This document shows, piece after piece, positions 61,278-64,000 of a stretch of DNA of 64,000 nucleotides (the first letter of the stretch is position 1; each line of letters begins with the position of its first letter). The position numbers were made by a program, and so were the translations under genes. The notes under the pieces were generated by a model. That model ran no database searches. It was not told the origin of the DNA and saw nothing but the letters and a program-made list of their open reading frames with translations. The DNA is taken from contig NZ_AUCF01000026.1 of NCBI RefSeq assembly GCF_000429625.1, forward strand, positions 1 through 64,000, read 5' to 3'. Source of the DNA: Azospirillum halopraeferens DSM 3675 (GTDB taxonomy: Bacteria; Pseudomonadota; Alphaproteobacteria; Azospirillales; Azospirillaceae).

Positions 61278-62627
61278 TCACACCGCCGGGGCGTGGCGGC
61301 GCGTCGAGGCGGCAAGGTGGGCGTCGAAGCGGGCGGCGACGGCGCGCACGAAGGGGCGGGCGTCCTCGGGCACGGCGATGCGCCGGCCGCTGGTGCGCAC
61401 CAGCCCGTCGGCCTCCAGCGGGGCAAGGTCGGCCCCGGCCAGCAGCGCCGCCGCGTCGGCGCCGTGCCGTGCCGCCACCGCGTCGAGATCGACGGCAAAG
61501 TCGCAGAGGATGCGCTCGATCACCGCGGCGCGCAGCCGGTCGTCGGGGGTGAGCGCGTAGCCCTTGGCGGTGGCCAGCCCGCCGGCCGCCACGCGTTTGG
61601 CGTAGGTGCCGAGCACCACGGCGTTCTGCACGTACCCCTGCGGCAGCCGGCCGATGGCCGACGCGCCGAGGCCGATCAGCGTGTCGCAGGGGTCGGTGGT
61701 GTAGCCCTGGAAGTTGCGGCGCAGGGTTCCCGCCGCGGCGGCCAGGGCCATGGGGTCGTCGGCGCGGGCGAAATGGTCCAGGCCGATGCGCCGGTAGCCG
61801 GCGTCTTCGAGCGCCGCGGCGATGGCCTCCGCCTGCGCCAGGCGTTCGGCCGCGTCGGGCAGGGCCGCCTCGTCGATCTTCTTCTGGTGGGGCTTGAAGT
61901 CGGGGATATGGGCGTAGCCGAAGACGGCGAAGCGGTCGGGCGCCAGCTCCAGGCAGCGGGCGACGGTGTCGCGGCACGATGCCACCGTCTGGTGCGGCAG
62001 GCCGTAGATCAGGTCCAGGTTGATGCCGGCCACCCCGGCGTCGCGCAGGCCGCGGGCCACGGCGGCGGTGCGCTCATAGCTCTGGATGCGGTTGATCGCC
62101 CGCTGCACCACGGGGTCGAAGCTCTGCACGCCCAAGCTGGCGCGCGTCACCCCGGACCGCCCCAGCGCCCCGGCCATGGCGCGGGTCAGGGTGCGGGGGT
62201 CGATCTCCACCGCGATCTCCGCCCCGGGGGCGAGCGCGAAGCGGTCGCGCAGCAGGGCGATCAGCGCCTCAAAGTCGCCGGGCTCCAGGATGGTGGGGGT
62301 GCCGCCGCCGAAATGGACGTGGCCGACCGGCTGGCGGTGCGGCAGCGCGTCGCAGACCGCGGCGATCTCGGCCCGCAGCGTGCCGAGATAATCGACGATG
62401 GGCTCGTCGACCTTCGTGATGGTGGTGTGGCAGCCGCAGTACCAGCACATGGAGCGGCAGAAGGGGACGTGCAGGTAGAGCGACACCGGCCGGTCCGCCG
62501 GCAGCCCGGCCAGCCAGCTCCGGTAGGTCCCGGCGTCCACCGCGGCGGAGAAATGGGGGGCGGTGGGATAGCTGGTGTAGCGCGGGATGCGGCGGTCGGC
62601 GTAACGGGCGAAACGGTCGGCGGTCAT
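61278..62627 (-). CDS. hemN: Oxygen-independent coproporphyrinogen III oxidase
   Basis: 449 residues. RRIPRYTSYPTAPHFS at the start, the radical-SAM cluster motif CRSMCWYCGCHTT (CxxxCxxC, near residue 62), HVHFGGGTPTIL and a C-terminal HemN domain. It converts coproporphyrinogen III to protoporphyrinogen IX without oxygen. Placement beside nnrS and a Dnr-type regulator supports low-oxygen and denitrifying use. Confidence 0.96.
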   Translation of the reverse strand: MTADRFARYADRRIPRYTSYPTAPHFSAAVDAGTYRSWLAGLPADRPVSLYLHVPFCRSMCWYCGCHTTITKVDEPIVDYLGTLRAEIAAVCDALPHRQPVGHVHFGGGTPTILEPGDFEALIALLRDRFALAPGAEIAVEIDPRTLTRAMAGALGRSGVTRASLGVQSFDPVVQRAINRIQSYERTAAVARGLRDAGVAGINLDLIYGLPHQTVASCRDTVARCLELAPDRFAVFGYAHIPDFKPHQKKIDEAALPDAAERLAQAEAIAAALEDAGYRRIGLDHFARADDPMALAAAAGTLRRNFQGYTTDPCDTLIGLGASAIGRLPQGYVQNAVVLGTYAKRVAAGGLATAKGYALTPDDRLRAAVIERILCDFAVDLDAVAARHGADAAALLAGADLAPLEADGLVRTSGRRIAVPEDARPFVRAVAARFDAHLAASTRRHAPAV

Positions 62628-62649
62628 TGGCGGGGTCTCCGTCCGGGTG

Positions 62650-62841
62650 CTATTCGGCGGCGAGGCGCAGGGCGGGGGCGGTCTCGTCTTCGAGGATGAC
62701 GGCGATGGTGCCGGCGCACTTGCCGCATTGCGGGGTGACGCCGCAGGCGGCGTACACCGCCGCGACGCTGTCCGGGCGCCGGTCGCGCACGGCCTGCCGC
62801 ACGCGGCGTTCGGTGAGGGCGTTGCAGATGCAGACGTACAT
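62650..62841 (-). CDS. Bacterioferredoxin-associated (Bfd-like) [2Fe-2S] protein
   Basis: 63 residues from MYVCICNALTE. The cluster ligands are CIC near the start and TPQCGKC (C-x-C ... C-x2-C), exactly the Bfd pattern. Bfd helps release iron from bacterioferritin; here it is close upstream of hemN and may supply or sense iron for haem synthesis. Confidence 0.9.
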   Translation of the reverse strand: MYVCICNALTERRVRQAVRDRRPDSVAAVYAACGVTPQCGKCAGTIAVILEDETAPALRLAAE

Positions 62842-62897
62842 GGTGCAATGGTCCGGCGTGGCGGGAGGGGCGGCGGACCGCCCCGGTGTCCGGAACG

Positions 62898-63584
62898 CTA
62901 CCGCCACTCACTCGCAGCGTCGTTGTCCCGGCGCAAACACCCGGCCGGCAGCGGCGCCAGCGACACCAGCCGCGGGTCGTCCGCATGCTCCACCAGCATG
63001 CGCCGGACGCGGTCCTGCCAGAGCGCGCGGAACCGCGCCTCCTCCGGCGCGGTGGCGGTGCCGGCGGCGGCACGGGGCAGCAGGTCGCGCATGGCCGGGT
63101 CGGGCGGGACGGCGCCGGTGTCCAGCGTCGCCGCAACCCCGGCCCCGGTGTCATCGCGCACGAAGGCCAGGGTTCCGGCGATGCCGGCGCCGAACGACAG
63201 CCGGTCGCGACGGTCGAACCGGCCGCCGATGCCCTTGAACCCGCCCTCGCCGGCGGCGCCGGTGGGCAGGGCGGCGACCGCGGCCATGACGCCGGCCACA
63301 CCCTCGTCGGATGCGGCGCGCACCAGCACGGCGATCGTGCCGCGTTCCGGCACCGCATCGCCGTAGAGGTGGCGCAGGGCGCGCACGGTCATCAGCCACG
63401 CCCCGGCCACGGTGGGGCAGGAATGGCCGGCGAGCCGGACCGCGTCGGCGTAGCCGTAGACCATCAGCCCGTCATCGGCGGCCCCGAGAAAGGCGCAGAG
63501 CGGATCGCGGACGAGGAGCCGCGGAGCGGCGTCGTAGAAGGCGGGAAAGCCCATGGCCGGGGTCTGCGTCAAGGGGGCGCTCAT
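62898..63584 (-). CDS. Conserved protein of unknown function coupled to nnrS
   Basis: 228 residues. I do not recognise a named family with certainty. Visible motifs are FPAFYDAAPRLLVRDPLCAFLG, AGHSCPTVAGAWLMTVRALRHLYG (a His-x-Cys pair that could bind metal, weakly like FmdE-type domains) and GFKGIGGRFDRRDRLSFG. No signal peptide. Its ATG overlaps the nnrS stop (ATGA), so the two proteins are made together. It probably takes part in the NO/denitrification response. Confidence 0.7.
   Translation of the reverse strand: MSAPLTQTPAMGFPAFYDAAPRLLVRDPLCAFLGAADDGLMVYGYADAVRLAGHSCPTVAGAWLMTVRALRHLYGDAVPERGTIAVLVRAASDEGVAGVMAAVAALPTGAAGEGGFKGIGGRFDRRDRLSFGAGIAGTLAFVRDDTGAGVAATLDTGAVPPDPAMRDLLPRAAAGTATAPEEARFRALWQDRVRRMLVEHADDPRLVSLAPLPAGCLRRDNDAASEWR
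62923..62936. promoter_or_regulatory. Near-consensus NnrR-type box before bfd-hemN
   Basis: TTGTC-CCGG-CGCAA has one intact half-site and the same CCGG spacer as the box at 59843-59858, with a two-base deviation in the other half. It lies ~82-95 bases upstream of the Bfd-like start, inside the end of the preceding gene. A weaker site for the same regulator is plausible. Confidence 0.4.
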
Positions 63585-64000
63585 CCCGGCCGCCCATCGG
63601 CGCGGGGGCGGAGCAGGATGGGGGCGTAGTCGGCGACGAACAGGGCGAAGGCGAGCGTCCACAGCAGGCCGGCGGCGGCCAGGGCGTGGGTGTACTCGAT
63701 GCCGGGCAGGGCCGGTGCGGCGACGCGGATCACGGCGGCGGCGGTCAGCACGCCGAACGCCGCCGCGGTGGCGCGCGGTGCCACCAGCGGCCGGCCGGTG
63801 TGGCCCAGAGCGGCGCGGCTCATCACCGCCAGGATCATGGTGGCGAAGCCGCCGGCGGTCAGGGCGTGCAGCCAGGCGGCGGCCCCCGCCGCGTCGCCCA
63901 GCAGCCAGGCCGCCTTCAGCCCCAGCGCCGCGACGATCCAGGCATAGCCGGCGTGCAGGCTCCACAGCAGGGGGTCGCGCAGCGTGCGGTCGCCGCGCCA
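63581..64000 (-). CDS. nnrS: NnrS family protein, C-terminal fragment
   Basis: The last ~139 residues are present; the start lies beyond the right edge. Several helices, including LHALTAGGFATMILAVMSRAALGHTGRPL, the family's conserved C-terminal segment, and a terminal helix ending LRPRADGRPG are clear. NnrS is a haem- and copper-containing membrane protein that protects against NO and is controlled by NnrR in Rhodobacter. Its stop overlaps the unknown gene downstream. Confidence 0.88.
   Translation of the reverse strand, partial: WRGDRTLRDPLLWSLHAGYAWIVAALGLKAAWLLGDAAGAAAWLHALTAGGFATMILAVMSRAALGHTGRPLVAPRATAAAFGVLTAAAVIRVAAPALPGIEYTHALAAAGLLWTLAFALFVADYAPILLRPRADGRPG

Overview
The window is very GC-rich, densely coded DNA from an alphaproteobacterium. 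The best guess is a Rhodospirillales member of the Azospirillum type: it has many PAS/GGDEF/histidine-kinase signalling genes, a complete PQQ biosynthesis operon, NO/denitrification-type genes, an ammonium-transporter sensor fusion and frc. This is an inference from gene content; no rRNA or tRNA gene is visible that would fix the taxon. A ParA/ParB pair whose ParA has an N-terminal DNA-binding extension suggests a secondary replicon (chromid or megaplasmid), but no replication gene is in view.

Layout. 0-2.4 kb: 5' part of pntAA, a ketopantoate-reductase-like gene and a GNAT acetyltransferase, followed by the first copy of a 123-bp structured repeat. 2.6-9.6 kb: a catabolic operon (PLP-dependent amino-acid deaminase/aldolase, polar amino-acid ABC transporter, RidA, zinc deacylase, LacI-type regulator) behind tandem LacI-type operators. 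9.8-12.7 kb: pgm, rraA, LysE/RhtB exporter. 13-22.3 kb: signalling block with a GAF protein, a MetOD1 protein with a degenerate histidine kinase and a divergent single-domain receiver, an acyl-CoA dehydrogenase, a hybrid kinase with two receivers, and a FixJ/MASE1 two-component pair. 22.3-28.2 kb: nitrogen block with glutamate dehydrogenase, an Rnk-like protein, and an Amt-PAS-GGDEF-EAL fusion behind a sigma-54 promoter. 28.3-36.3 kb: orphan HypF, a Tat-exported thioredoxin and CcdA pair, a lone Phd antitoxin, two small exported proteins and a large RTX protein. 36.3-43.4 kb: DUF488-TMEM43 pair, TerC behind a leader with two tandem copies of a structured RNA element, dienelactone hydrolase, AraC regulator, and a NIT-type chemoreceptor with an FNR box, followed by the second repeat copy. 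43.5-49.1 kb: serine hydrolase, TetR regulator, frc, HPP-CBS protein. 49.2-55.2 kb: pqqABCDE, pabC-pabB, DUF3008. 55.3-57.3 kb: parAB. 57.3-64 kb: nitric-oxide/low-oxygen block (NsrR, ferredoxin-type oxidoreductase, PAS, DUF1858, Crp/Fnr regulator, hemN, Bfd-like protein, an unknown family, nnrS) with NnrR-type boxes.

Two themes recur: nitrogen sensing (sigma-54-linked Amt fusion, GDH) and microoxic/nitrogen-oxide response (FNR box on a NIT chemoreceptor, NsrR, NnrR-type boxes, NnrS, HemN). The strongest candidates for undescribed biology are the tandem RNA elements ahead of terC, the 123-bp repeat with compensatory stem changes, the MetOD1/pseudokinase/receiver module, the Amt-c-di-GMP fusion, and the unknown gene translationally coupled to nnrS.
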